DNA of 51,422 nucleotides from Paenibacillus ihuae (GTDB lineage: Bacteria; Bacillota; Bacilli; Paenibacillales; Paenibacillaceae). The position numbers were made by a program, and so were the translations under genes. The notes beneath the pieces were generated by a model, which saw only the letters and a program-made list of their open reading frames with translations, was not told the origin of the DNA and ran no database searches. The stretch covers positions 308,960 through 360,381 of the forward strand of contig NZ_LN831198.1 in NCBI RefSeq assembly GCF_001368795.1. The letters run 5' to 3'. Position 1 is the first letter of the stretch. Every line of letters begins with the position of its first letter. Shown here in pieces: positions 43,714-51,422 of this stretch.

Positions 43714-44997
43714 TTAAGCGCTGTGTCTTCTCTGGACATGAAACAAAACGATTTCAAGCTGAAACAGCCCGCTGTCATAAGCGATTTCAAGTAGCCCGCC
43801 CCACTCACTGACGGTTTGCCGGATGTTCTGAAGTCCGATGCCGTGAGGGTGTGGACCGGCTTTAGTCGAAGAGATCTCACCACGGCTGCCGGTGCGGATT
43901 TTATGTGCGAAGGGATTCCGGATTCTGATAAACAGGCTGTCGTTAAGATAGTTCATCTCTATGCTGACATATCTTTCCGGGAGGGAGGGTTCTCCGCAGG
44001 CTTCGATCGCATTATCCAGGGCATTGCCGAGAATGACGCTGATAACGGTGGCATCCAGCTCCAGCTGCGGCGGAATTGAAAGTCCTAGGCGGAAGCCGAT
44101 CTGCTGTTCTGCTGCGGTCTGCTTCTTGTAGTTGACGATGGAGTCAATGACCGGATTTCCGGTATCACAGCCGCCCGGTGGATGGACCAGTTTACCGAGC
44201 AGACGGTCGAGTTCAGCTGAGGAGGAGTGTTCATCACCTGATTGCAGCTTGGCGCGCAGGCCCAGGAGAATATTTTTGAAATCATGCTGGAATTTGAAGG
44301 CCTCCTCCTGATGGTCCCGGGTCATGAGATACTGATGCACGTAATAGGTATTCTGCTGTTCCAGCAGCTGCCTTCTGGTCTTCTCAGATTGCACGTACAA
44401 GGCATGGTCGCTCAGTACAAAGACCAGCAGGTTTATGGCCAGCAGCAAGGTGGGGACTATGGGAAACAGGTTCGGATAGACCTGGAAGAACGGGCTCTCC
44501 GATAGCCAGAATAAGGCGAATATACTTAGCACAGGACAGAGGAGCAGGACCATCAGGTACCCCCCAGCAGGGCGGCCGTGCCCGTCTCCCTTGGTTGTCC
44601 GCAACAGGAGGAGAACCAGCGATAAGGCAAGCAGCTTGGATAGAAGGAGGTTGGCTACGTATCCAGTGTCTGTATAAGCATAGGGCATAACGGCTTCGCT
44701 GAGCACAAGCAGGGCAGTGATAAACAGAACGCAATATGTCTGCCGTATCCATTCGCCACGGTAGAGCAGCGAAAATAGAATAGTGAGCCCGACGTTCGCT
44801 GCAAGAAGAAGCAGGCCTGGAAGTGAGCTGTAGTGCAGAGCGAAATTGCAGGCGATGTAAAGGAAACCGCTAAGCACAACCGGCCGTTGTCCAGTCAGCC
44901 GGCAGGTGAGGAAGCGGCTGAAGAAATAATGAAGAATAACCGGAACAAGGGGGAAGGTCAGCAGGTAGACAAGCTCTTCCCGCAGCACAGTATTCAT
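43714..44997 (-). CDS. GHKL-type sensor histidine kinase (AgrC-like)
   Basis: 427 residues. Six to seven membrane helices occupy the first ~205 residues. Then come a dimerisation helix with 'FKFQHDFKNILLGLRAKL' (phospho-accepting His) and a GHKL ATPase with 'ILGNALDNAIEAC' (N box) and 'PHPHGIGLQNIRQTV' (G box). It overlaps the LytTR regulator gene by 4 bases (translational coupling). It senses an unknown extracellular signal, perhaps a peptide. Confidence 0.9.
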   Translation of the reverse strand: MNTVLREELVYLLTFPLVPVILHYFFSRFLTCRLTGQRPVVLSGFLYIACNFALHYSSLPGLLLLAANVGLTILFSLLYRGEWIRQTYCVLFITALLVLSEAVMPYAYTDTGYVANLLLSKLLALSLVLLLLRTTKGDGHGRPAGGYLMVLLLCPVLSIFALFWLSESPFFQVYPNLFPIVPTLLLAINLLVFVLSDHALYVQSEKTRRQLLEQQNTYYVHQYLMTRDHQEEAFKFQHDFKNILLGLRAKLQSGDEHSSSAELDRLLGKLVHPPGGCDTGNPVIDSIVNYKKQTAAEQQIGFRLGLSIPPQLELDATVISVILGNALDNAIEACGEPSLPERYVSIEMNYLNDSLFIRIRNPFAHKIRTGSRGEISSTKAGPHPHGIGLQNIRQTVSEWGGLLEIAYDSGLFQLEIVLFHVQRRHSA

Positions 44998-45728
44998 TGC
45001 AAAGCCCCCCTAAAGCCGAGATAAGCTCTGCGGACGGCGGTGCTGTGCTTGTCGCTGACCGGCAGTTCCCCTCCTGTAACAAGCTTTACCCGCTTACCGC
45101 TGATCTCGCGGATATAGTGGAAGTTCACGATGTAGGATTGGTGAATCCGGATGAAATAACCGGCGGGCAGCTTGCGCTCTTCCTCCTTAAGCATACCGTA
45201 GTATTGCACTTCACCCTCCTTCAGGGTCAGTGTAATCCGTCTGATACTGCTCTCGAGATAGACAATATCCCGGTAAGGGACCAGCAGCTCTTTTCCTTTT
45301 TGCTGAACGGGCAAGAATTGGGTCTGACTCTGGCGGCGTATGCGGATGGCCTTCTGTAGCGCCGGGAGAAGCTTATGCAGAAACGCTTCCGGCTCTACCG
45401 GCTTCCTGATAAAGCCCGATGGCCGGACATCAAACAACTGCAGATAATATTGTTCATGACTGGAGATATAAATCAGCTGCGTCCAGTCATTCCTGTCATC
45501 TTCCCGCAAGATCTGCCCCGCTGTAATTCCGTCCATTCCACCAAGTTCAATATCCATAAATATCAGATCATAGCGGCAGCCGCTTTGCAGGTCCCGGGCA
45601 AAGGCTTCACCGCTGTAATAGAGGGCTATCTCCAGTTCGTCTGGGACTTTATCCCGTGTATCAAAAATAAGCTGCTCTATCAGCCCTGCTGTCTGCGGAT
45701 CATCATCACAAACGGCGATATGAATCAT
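44994..45728 (-). CDS. LytTR-family response regulator
   Basis: 244 residues from ATG 45728 with GGAGTG 6 bases upstream; the longer frame to 45767 has no site. REC domain: 'IHIAVCDDDPQTAGLIEQL', phospho-acceptor in 'DLIFMDIELGGMDG', 'LIYISSHEQY' and 'FIRKPVEPEAFLHK'. The LytTR DNA-binding domain starts about residue 140 ('ELLVPYRDIVYLESSIRRITLTLKEGEVQYYGML', 'FIRIHQSYIVNFHYIREI'). It is the partner of the overlapping kinase gene and probably controls the divergent ABC transporter through the repeats at 45809-45844. Confidence 0.92.
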   Translation of the reverse strand: MIHIAVCDDDPQTAGLIEQLIFDTRDKVPDELEIALYYSGEAFARDLQSGCRYDLIFMDIELGGMDGITAGQILREDDRNDWTQLIYISSHEQYYLQLFDVRPSGFIRKPVEPEAFLHKLLPALQKAIRIRRQSQTQFLPVQQKGKELLVPYRDIVYLESSIRRITLTLKEGEVQYYGMLKEEERKLPAGYFIRIHQSYIVNFHYIREISGKRVKLVTGGELPVSDKHSTAVRRAYLGFRGALQ

Positions 45729-45808
45729 GTTTTCACTCCGTTTCACTTTTCTTGCTCCATTATACATTTTCAGGGAAAATCAGACTATAACGTTCATGGA
45801 GCGTAGAT

Positions 45809-45844
45809 GCTTAAAAATGACAATAACACGCTTAAAAATGACAA
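45809..45844 (+). repeat. 21-bp-spaced direct repeat, candidate LytTR operator
   Basis: GCTTAAAAATGACAA occurs at 45809-45823 and again at 45830-45844, identical over 15 bases and exactly 21 bases (two helical turns) apart. This is the layout bound by LytTR dimers. It lies between the divergent LytTR and ABC genes, ahead of a TGCTATGTT extended -10-like sequence at 45870-45878. Confidence 0.7.
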
Positions 45845-45941
45845 GCACAGCTTTTATGCTTTTCTCTCATGCTATGTTGGTTCTGCCGGCGCAGCAGTAC
45901 TCGGCATAACAGCATAACAGACCAATGAAGGAGTGTTCCGC

Positions 45942-46862
45942 TTGAAACCATCTGTTTTTGAAGCCAGGGGCTTAACCAAAACCTACAGATCTGCTTTTGC
46001 CCTCCAAAGTTTGGATATGACGATTAAGCAGGGAGATATTTATGGACTCATCGGAGAGAACGGGGCAGGAAAAAGTACACTGATGAAAATAATAGGCGGC
46101 CTGGTGCACCCGGCAGGCGGAGAAATATCGCTGTTCGGGCAGCAGGGGAAGCATGAGCTGGTCAGGGCAAGGCGGCGGATCGGATTTCTGATCGAAACCC
46201 CGTCCCTATACCCGCATATGAATGCCAAGGAGAATCTGACCTTCTACTGCAGGATATTCGGCATACAAGAGAAGGCTAGGATTGGAGAGGTACTGCAGTC
46301 TGTAGCTCTAACGGATGCCGGAAGTAAACCAGCCTCCCAGTATTCGCTGGGCATGCGCCAGCGTCTTGGTCTTGCTATAGCGCTGCTCCATCAACCGGAG
46401 TTTCTGGTTCTGGACGAGCCTGTAAACGGGCTGGATCCCGTAGGTATTGTGGAGCTGCGGGAGATTCTGGTGCGGCTGGCGCGTGAGGAAGGTGTAACAA
46501 TTCTGCTGTCCAGCCACATTCTTGGAGAACTGCAGCAGCTCGCCACCAACTATGGCTTCATCCATAAAGGGAAACTGATTCAGGAAGTGTCAGCAATTGA
46601 ATTGCTGGAGTCAGCGCAAACGATGATCTCGGTAGCAACGAGCTGTCCGGCAGTGGCAGCTGATGTGCTGAAACAGGAGCTGCAGCTAGACACGATTAAG
46701 ATTACCGGCTCTGGAACTGTTGAGATTCCCCGGGAGGAGGCGGACCTGGAGCGGCTGATGTCTGTTCTTCTGCAGCAGGGGATTCCTGTTGACGGGATCC
46801 AGTTGTCCGTACCAAATCTGGAACACTACTATTTGAAGCTGATCGGGGGCGGAATACAATGA
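45942..46862 (+). CDS. ABC transporter ATP-binding protein
   Basis: 306 residues from TTG 45942 (AAGGAG 9 bases upstream; the in-frame GTG at 45933 abuts the site). Walker A 'GLIGENGAGKSTLMKIIGG', Q-loop 'FLIETPSLYPHMNAKENL', signature 'YSLGMRQRLGLAIALLHQPEFLVLDEPVNGLDP' and H-loop 'LLSSHILGELQQLA' are all present. It belongs to the bacitracin/lantibiotic-type (BcrA/NatA-like) subfamily. It overlaps the permease gene by 4 bases. Confidence 0.93.
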   Translation: MKPSVFEARGLTKTYRSAFALQSLDMTIKQGDIYGLIGENGAGKSTLMKIIGGLVHPAGGEISLFGQQGKHELVRARRRIGFLIETPSLYPHMNAKENLTFYCRIFGIQEKARIGEVLQSVALTDAGSKPASQYSLGMRQRLGLAIALLHQPEFLVLDEPVNGLDPVGIVELREILVRLAREEGVTILLSSHILGELQQLATNYGFIHKGKLIQEVSAIELLESAQTMISVATSCPAVAADVLKQELQLDTIKITGSGTVEIPREEADLERLMSVLLQQGIPVDGIQLSVPNLEHYYLKLIGGGIQ

Positions 46863-47656
46863 GAGATTTTTTGCGGGCAGAGCTTTATTATCTGAGAAAA
46901 GACACCGCGTTCAAGAGTATCAGTGCCACTTTTTTACTGGGGTGCATCGTCCTGATTATAATTATTGGCACCAAAGGCGGGTATGAGCTGGATAGTGCTG
47001 TGCAGCCGCTTAGCATCGCCGCAGAATTTTCCCTGTTCCTGTATCTTATCATCCCGCTGCATGCCTGCTTTTTTGCCACGGAGGGCTTTGAATACGGTTC
47101 GATACAGAACATAATTGCCGCAGGTCGGAGCCGCAGGTCATATTTCATGGGCAAGTATATCCTGGAGATTCTAGCGGTCTGCTGGTGGCTGCTGCAATTT
47201 TTCGGGCTGTTCTATATTCTTTATCTGGCAGCAGCGTTGGTCACCGGGGCGCGGATCGGAAATGAAAGCTATGGGGATGACTTCAGCATGGCGGTGAGGG
47301 CCATCGGATTTAATATATTATATCTGTCTGCTTACGCCGCTGCGGTCATGATGCTGGGTATGCTGATGCGCAAGGCGTCTTCTGCTGTGGTAGTAACGTT
47401 TTTCTTTATTTTTGGCAATTTATTGCTGTCGGGTTATCTGAAGGATTCCTCCTCACCGTTACTGCGGGCCGTATCCGATTATTCGCTCATGACACAGATT
47501 ATGAAATTCTCCGGAATGTATAGTGACGGTTCGCAGCGGATTCCGCTATCGGGTACGGGAGATTATGTACGGGCAGTGGCGGTACCTGTCCTTGTTATCG
47601 CCGTCTGTCTTGCTATAACCCTGATTTTTGTGGAGAAAAAGGATATTCAGTTATAA
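46859..47656 (+). CDS. ABC-2 type permease
   Basis: 265 residues with six hydrophobic segments ('FKSISATFLLGCIVLIIIIGT', 'IAAEFSLFLYLIIPLHACFF', 'ILAVCWWLLQFFGLFYILYLAAAL', 'AIGFNILYLSAYAAAVMML', 'AVVVTFFFIFGNLLL', 'AVAVPVLVIAVCLAITLIF'). This is the half-permease of a BcrB/NatB-like transporter, exporting an antimicrobial peptide, ions or another substrate not readable from sequence. Translationally coupled (ATGA) to the ATPase. Confidence 0.9.
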   Translation: MRDFLRAELYYLRKDTAFKSISATFLLGCIVLIIIIGTKGGYELDSAVQPLSIAAEFSLFLYLIIPLHACFFATEGFEYGSIQNIIAAGRSRRSYFMGKYILEILAVCWWLLQFFGLFYILYLAAALVTGARIGNESYGDDFSMAVRAIGFNILYLSAYAAAVMMLGMLMRKASSAVVVTFFFIFGNLLLSGYLKDSSSPLLRAVSDYSLMTQIMKFSGMYSDGSQRIPLSGTGDYVRAVAVPVLVIAVCLAITLIFVEKKDIQL

Positions 47657-47704
47657 TGAAGTTCATAAGCATTAAATTTGAAACAAATGAGGGAGGCAGG
47701 CCGG

Positions 47705-48694
47705 ATGAATGATCAGCAGAATACCGGGCAGCAGCTCGCCACCTTTGCCGGGGGCTGCTTCTGGTGTATGGTCAAGCCGTTTGATGAGCTTCCGGGCATT
47801 GTCTCCGTGGTGTCCGGCTATACGGGCGGGCATACCGGGAACCCGACATATGCTGAGGTCGGAACCGAGACCACCGGACATTACGAGGCGGTACAGATTA
47901 CCTTTGAGCCGGAGCTGTTTCCGTACACGCGCCTGCTGGACATCTATTGGCAGCTGATTGATCCGACAGACCGGGGCGGCCAGTTCATGGACCGGGGGAG
48001 TTCCTACCGGACGGCTATCTTCGTGCACACTGAAGAGCAGCGGGCCCAGGCGGAGGCATCCAAAGCCGCGCTTCAGGCAGAGAAGCGGTTCAAGTCTCCG
48101 ATTGTGACCGAGATCCTGCCCGCAACGCCATTTTATCCGGCTGAAGCGGAACATCAGGACTACTATAAGACCCATCCGCTGGATTATAAGCTGTATCTGA
48201 AGGGCTCCGGCCGGGGGGACTTCACCGAACTCCATTGGAACGGGCGTGAAGACAAGGAACGGCTGCGTTCCCGGCTGACCGCTCTGCAATACGAAGTGAC
48301 CCAGCATAAAGGGACGGAGCCTGCTTACGACAATGCGTACTGGAACCAATTCCAAGACGGCATTTATACCGATGTGCTGAATGGCGATCCGCTGTTTAGC
48401 TCCAGGGATAAGTTCGATTCAGGCACCGGCTGGCCCGCGTTTACCTCACCGCTCGAACCGGGGCTGGTCCGCAGGGAAGCGGACTATAGCGGCGGCGGGG
48501 TGCGGACATTGCTGCGGAGCAGGCTGAGCGGTGCTTACCTCGGGCAGTTCTCCTACGACGGTCCGGAGCCTTCGAAGCTGCACTACCGGATTTATTCAGC
48601 CGCAATCCGCTTTGTTCCGAAGGGGGAGCTTGCTGTAAACGGGCTGGAGCGTTACCTGGCAATGTTTGCGGATGATAAGCCGGTGGAGGCATAG
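47705..48694 (+). CDS. msrAB: Methionine sulfoxide reductase MsrA-MsrB fusion; MsrB half lacks catalytic Cys
   Basis: 329 residues from ATG 47705 (GGGAGG upstream; earlier start at 47678 not supported). MsrA domain (about 10-170) has the catalytic 'GGCFWCM' (C18) and 'GHYEAVQI'. The MsrB domain (about 185-325) keeps '[16 protein letters not shown]' and 'SAAIRFVP'. However, the active-site R-Y-C-I-N-S is H-Y-R-I-Y-S (R295 for Cys) and the H-L-G-H-V-F motif is Y-L-G-Q-F-S. The CxxC zinc pairs are absent as well. The A half should reduce Met-S-sulfoxide; the B half is probably inactive toward Met-R-sulfoxide and may be structural. Confidence 0.9.
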   Translation: MNDQQNTGQQLATFAGGCFWCMVKPFDELPGIVSVVSGYTGGHTGNPTYAEVGTETTGHYEAVQITFEPELFPYTRLLDIYWQLIDPTDRGGQFMDRGSSYRTAIFVHTEEQRAQAEASKAALQAEKRFKSPIVTEILPATPFYPAEAEHQDYYKTHPLDYKLYLKGSGRGDFTELHWNGREDKERLRSRLTALQYEVTQHKGTEPAYDNAYWNQFQDGIYTDVLNGDPLFSSRDKFDSGTGWPAFTSPLEPGLVRREADYSGGGVRTLLRSRLSGAYLGQFSYDGPEPSKLHYRIYSAAIRFVPKGELAVNGLERYLAMFADDKPVEA

Positions 48695-48895
48695 CATCCA
48701 GGTATAGCATCAGCGTGGACTGTCCCGCCGTCCGGATGTAAGCCAGCCTTGGAGCTGAACAGGCCGCGGAAGGAATATTGTGCCCCTCCAATATATTGTA
48801 GGGATTTCCTGGGCCTTTCCCGGCAGGCTTGCGAAATATTGTATAATATTATAAAAAGCGTTATTTTTGCGTTTGAACACTAAAGGAGTGACCGC

Positions 48896-49987
48896 ATGCA
48901 TCTTGATCAGCAGAATGCAGGAGAACGGCTGAAAGTGATAGCCGATCAGCTGGCGGAGGAAATCACTACACGCCAGTATGAACGACAGCCTGACCTAGAG
49001 CAAAGATTCGGTCCTTCTGGAAGAGCAAGAACAAAGCAGGATTCTTTATATCATTTGCGGTATCTGGCGCAGAGTGTGGCGCTGGAGAGTCCGCTTCTAT
49101 TTATTAACTATGTTGCCTGGCTGAAAGTACTGCTTGTGCAGTACAAGATTACGGCTGAGGATCTGCGGATTAATCTCAATCTGATGAAAGAAGCGATAAG
49201 TGTCCGGGTAGAGCAGCCGGAAAGAGAGCTGATTCTAAGTTATCTGGACATGGGCCTTTATCATACACGCGGGGAGCAGAGCCTGCCTTCCTTTCTTCAG
49301 CCGCAGAAGCCCTATTTCCGGGAGGCGGACGAATATCTGAAGCTGCTACTGGACGGAGAACGGCGTAAGGCTTCGGAGTTTGTACTGGGCTTATATAAGG
49401 ACGGCATACCGATCCACGATATTTATCTGCATATCTTTCAGGCAACCCAATATGAGATTGGACGGCTATGGCAGATGGGGCACATTACGGTAGCCCAGGA
49501 GCATTACTGCACAGCTTGCACCCAGAGCATCATCTCCCAGCTCTATCCACAATGGATCCGGGCACAGAATGGCAAGAAAAGACTGGTTGCGGTTGGTGTG
49601 GGTGAAGAGCTTCATGAAATCGGACTGCGGATGCTGGCTGATTTCTTCGAAATGGAGGGCTGGAATACGATCTACCTGGGCTCAAATATGCCCGTAGAGG
49701 GCCTGGTCCGTCATTTGAAGGAGCAGCCTGCCGAGCTGCTGGCTATTTCGATTACTATGACTTTTCATGTATCCGAGGTCATTCGCGTAATATCGTCCAT
49801 CCGCAGCCACCGTGAGCTGGACAGCCTCCGCATTATGGTCGGCGGAATGCCGTTTAATATAGACACGGAATTATGGAAGAAGGTCGGTGCTGACGGCTAT
49901 GCCCCGGACGCGAAGCTTGCACTGGAGGTGGCGGAACGGCTTGTTTCTGAAGAGGGCATACTGAAGGCGGGATTTCCAAATGATTGA
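48896..49987 (+). CDS. B12-binding sensor protein (CarH/MtbC1-like photoreceptor domain)
   Basis: 363 residues, ATG with AAGGAGTGACC upstream. Residues 1-135 are helical with no HTH. Residues ~140-225 are a B12 helical cap with '[20 protein letters not shown]', in which W192-x9-E202-H203 is the signature of AdoCbl-dependent light sensors such as CarH. Residues ~228-350 are the Rossmann B12 domain with E238-L-H240-E-I-G (the E/D-x-H-x-x-G ligand motif), '[10 protein letters not shown]' and 'IMVGGMPFN'. Without a DNA-binding or methyltransferase domain it probably signals to a partner. The histidine kinase that overlaps its stop by ATGATTGA has no sensor domain of its own. A promoter-like TATAAT lies near 48840-48850. 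Confidence 0.87.
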   Translation: MHLDQQNAGERLKVIADQLAEEITTRQYERQPDLEQRFGPSGRARTKQDSLYHLRYLAQSVALESPLLFINYVAWLKVLLVQYKITAEDLRINLNLMKEAISVRVEQPERELILSYLDMGLYHTRGEQSLPSFLQPQKPYFREADEYLKLLLDGERRKASEFVLGLYKDGIPIHDIYLHIFQATQYEIGRLWQMGHITVAQEHYCTACTQSIISQLYPQWIRAQNGKKRLVAVGVGEELHEIGLRMLADFFEMEGWNTIYLGSNMPVEGLVRHLKEQPAELLAISITMTFHVSEVIRVISSIRSHRELDSLRIMVGGMPFNIDTELWKKVGADGYAPDAKLALEVAERLVSEEGILKAGFPND

Positions 49988-51422
49988 CCATGAGCAGGAA
50001 ATCCGCAAACTGAGGGGGACCATCGAGAAGCTCTCGCATCAGGTGATTGACGGCCAGCAGCGGGAAGAACAAATCTTAGCTGAATTTTCAGCGATGAATA
50101 ATGAATTGATTACGATGCACCGGCTCCTTGCCAAGAATAATGCCGAGCTTAAGGAGCTGAAAGAAGAGGCGGAAGCGGCCAACCGGGCGAAAAGCCTGTT
50201 TCTGGCTACAGTCAGCCACGAAATCCGCACACCGATGAACGGTATTCTGGGGATGACCGAGCTGCTCGGGGCAGAGGGGATGGCGGAAGAACAGCAGAGT
50301 TATCTGCAGGTGATCCGTGAATCCGCTCAGTACCTGCTGCAGATGATTAATAATCTGCTCGATAACTCCAAGATTGAAGCGAGAAAAATGGAACTGAACA
50401 AGATATCCTTCAGCGTTCATGATCTGCTGGAGCATGCATTCAAACTGCTCTCTCCCGCTGCTGTAAAACGCGGAAATACTTTGAAATGGAAGGTTGGAAG
50501 CGGTGTGGAGGCTACGCTTGAAGGAGATTCCCCCAAAATCCTTCAAGTGCTCATTAATCTGCTCGGCAATGCGGTGAAGTTCACGCAGAACGGGGAAGTA
50601 GAGCTGACAGTAAGTCTGGCCGGTGAGGATGAATTCTGTCAGAGGCTTTGCTTTGCAGTCCGGGATGAGGGTATCGGCATCCCGCTGGAGGATCAGGCGG
50701 CTCTGTTCCAGCCGTATTCGCAAATGAGCCGGGACGGGGAGATGGCCGCAGAAGGTACCGGACTCGGCCTGTCGATCTGCAAGTCTATGGTTGAACTGAT
50801 GGGCGGAACAATTAAGGTGGATAGTTCACCTGGACAGGGTTCCACCTTCTCCTTCGGGCTTGTGCTGGACAAACCGTCAAGCCTGCCGGAGCCGCAGCCG
50901 CAGTCTCCTGCTGAAGCTTCATTACCGGAGGGCCGATTCAATGCGCTGCCCATACTGGTTGCAGAAGACAATGGGCTGAACCGCACACTGCTGCAGCAGC
51001 AGCTCAAGAGGCTGGGGATTACAGAGGTGCATTTGGTCGGCAGCGGCAGTGAGGCTGTAGAAGCCTGGCAGCAGCAGGAGTATGGGCTGATTCTGATGGA
51101 CAGCAGGCTCCCGGGCATGAATGGCGACGAGGCGGTCCACCTCATCCGCCAGCTGGAACTATCCGGGGGAAGGCCGAGGATTCCCATCATTGGTGTGACC
51201 GGAGACGGGGCGGAGGAGAGCCGGTTGCAGTTCGTCCGGGCTGGCCTGGATGACTGGGCGGTGAAGCCGCTGAGTCTGCAGAAGCTGAAGCAGCTTTTGG
51301 ACAAATGGTTTGGCAGGGAGCCGTATATTCCCGTCCTTCAGCAAGACACGCTGACCGGCATCCGGGAGATGGACGGTGACGAAGAGCCGCAATTTCTCCG
51401 CATGCTGGTAGAGATATTCAAG
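49980..51422 (+). CDS. Soluble hybrid histidine kinase, 3'-truncated by window
   Basis: 481 codons visible from ATG 49980, which overlaps the B12-sensor stop. It has no membrane helix and no PAS/GAF sensor, only an N-terminal coiled coil (about 1-70). HisKA: '[19 protein letters not shown]' with H80. HATPase: '[11 protein letters not shown]', 'DEGIGIP', '[18 protein letters not shown]'. REC domain (~323-445): '[13 protein letters not shown]', D374 in '[13 protein letters not shown]', and K429. The final residues ('[24 protein letters not shown]') look like the start of an Hpt domain. The missing sensor and tight coupling to the B12 protein suggest that the two form one light- or cobalamin-responsive system (inference). 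Confidence 0.92.
   Translation, partial: MIDHEQEIRKLRGTIEKLSHQVIDGQQREEQILAEFSAMNNELITMHRLLAKNNAELKELKEEAEAANRAKSLFLATVSHEIRTPMNGILGMTELLGAEGMAEEQQSYLQVIRESAQYLLQMINNLLDNSKIEARKMELNKISFSVHDLLEHAFKLLSPAAVKRGNTLKWKVGSGVEATLEGDSPKILQVLINLLGNAVKFTQNGEVELTVSLAGEDEFCQRLCFAVRDEGIGIPLEDQAALFQPYSQMSRDGEMAAEGTGLGLSICKSMVELMGGTIKVDSSPGQGSTFSFGLVLDKPSSLPEPQPQSPAEASLPEGRFNALPILVAEDNGLNRTLLQQQLKRLGITEVHLVGSGSEAVEAWQQQEYGLILMDSRLPGMNGDEAVHLIRQLELSGGRPRIPIIGVTGDGAEESRLQFVRAGLDDWAVKPLSLQKLKQLLDKWFGREPYIPVLQQDTLTGIREMDGDEEPQFLRMLVEIFK

Noticed and set aside
43653..43883. 76-codon minus-strand frame at the kinase end
   Set aside because: It overlaps the GHKL kinase C-terminus in another frame and carries no domain.

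Overview
The window looks like a chromosome segment of a low-to-moderate GC Firmicute, most likely a Paenibacillus. The indications are strong AGGAGG ribosome sites with frequent GTG/TTG starts, an S-layer-homology (SLH) protein, a paeninodin-type lasso peptide cluster, a Bacillus-type SOS box and a Bacillus-eps-like exopolysaccharide (EPS) operon. The assignment is inferred from gene content; no rRNA or other taxonomic marker is present.

Layout. (1) 1-7143: right end of a prophage. It holds a tail-spike protein running in from the left edge, a frameshifted O-antigen-polymerase-like gene, a holin/amidase/LLH-holin lysis cassette, and a small control region. The control region has a perfect SOS box inside a promoter that drives a WYL-like mini-protein and a LexA DNA-binding domain with no protease domain. 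(2) 7461-10271: a tRNA-dihydrouridine synthase and an orphan beta-helix protein with a probable N-terminal frameshift. (3) 19015-10346, minus strand: a lasso peptide island in the order cyclase C, precursor A1, HPr-kinase-like K, RRE protein B1, protease B2, nucleotidyltransferase N, ABC exporter D, then an SLH protein and a second, short, GTG-started peptide gene (A2). The A2 leader matches the A1 leader and A2 is translationally coupled to the SLH gene. (4) 19604-39061, plus strand: a ~19 kb EPS operon with a Wzz/BY-kinase pair, an EAR-like antitermination RNA in the position known from Bacillus eps, then genes for UDP-glucose, UDP-glucuronate, GDP-mannose and GDP-L-fucose, a priming transferase, six glycosyltransferase-type proteins, a polymerase and a flippase broken by an in-frame TAG. 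Two intrinsic-terminator-like hairpins lie inside coding sequences downstream of the EAR, which would make antitermination useful. (5) 39147-43568: an XRE regulator, small hypothetical and membrane genes, an ArsR/AHSA1 pair and an NmrA-like protein. (6) 43714-47656: a LytTR two-component system divergent from an ABC transporter with a 21-bp-spaced direct repeat between them. (7) 47705-51422: MsrA-MsrB fusion, a B12-binding photoreceptor-like protein and a hybrid histidine kinase cut by the window edge.

Main points of interest are the A2 peptide and the very long A1 core; the SOS-controlled LexA-HTH-only protein; the EAR with intragenic terminators; a phosphohexomutase-like protein in the EPS operon that has lost four active-site loops; an MsrB domain without its catalytic Cys; the B12 sensor/kinase pair; and three apparently broken reading frames (poly-T frameshift, N-terminal frameshift, amber codon), each affecting a surface or polysaccharide gene.
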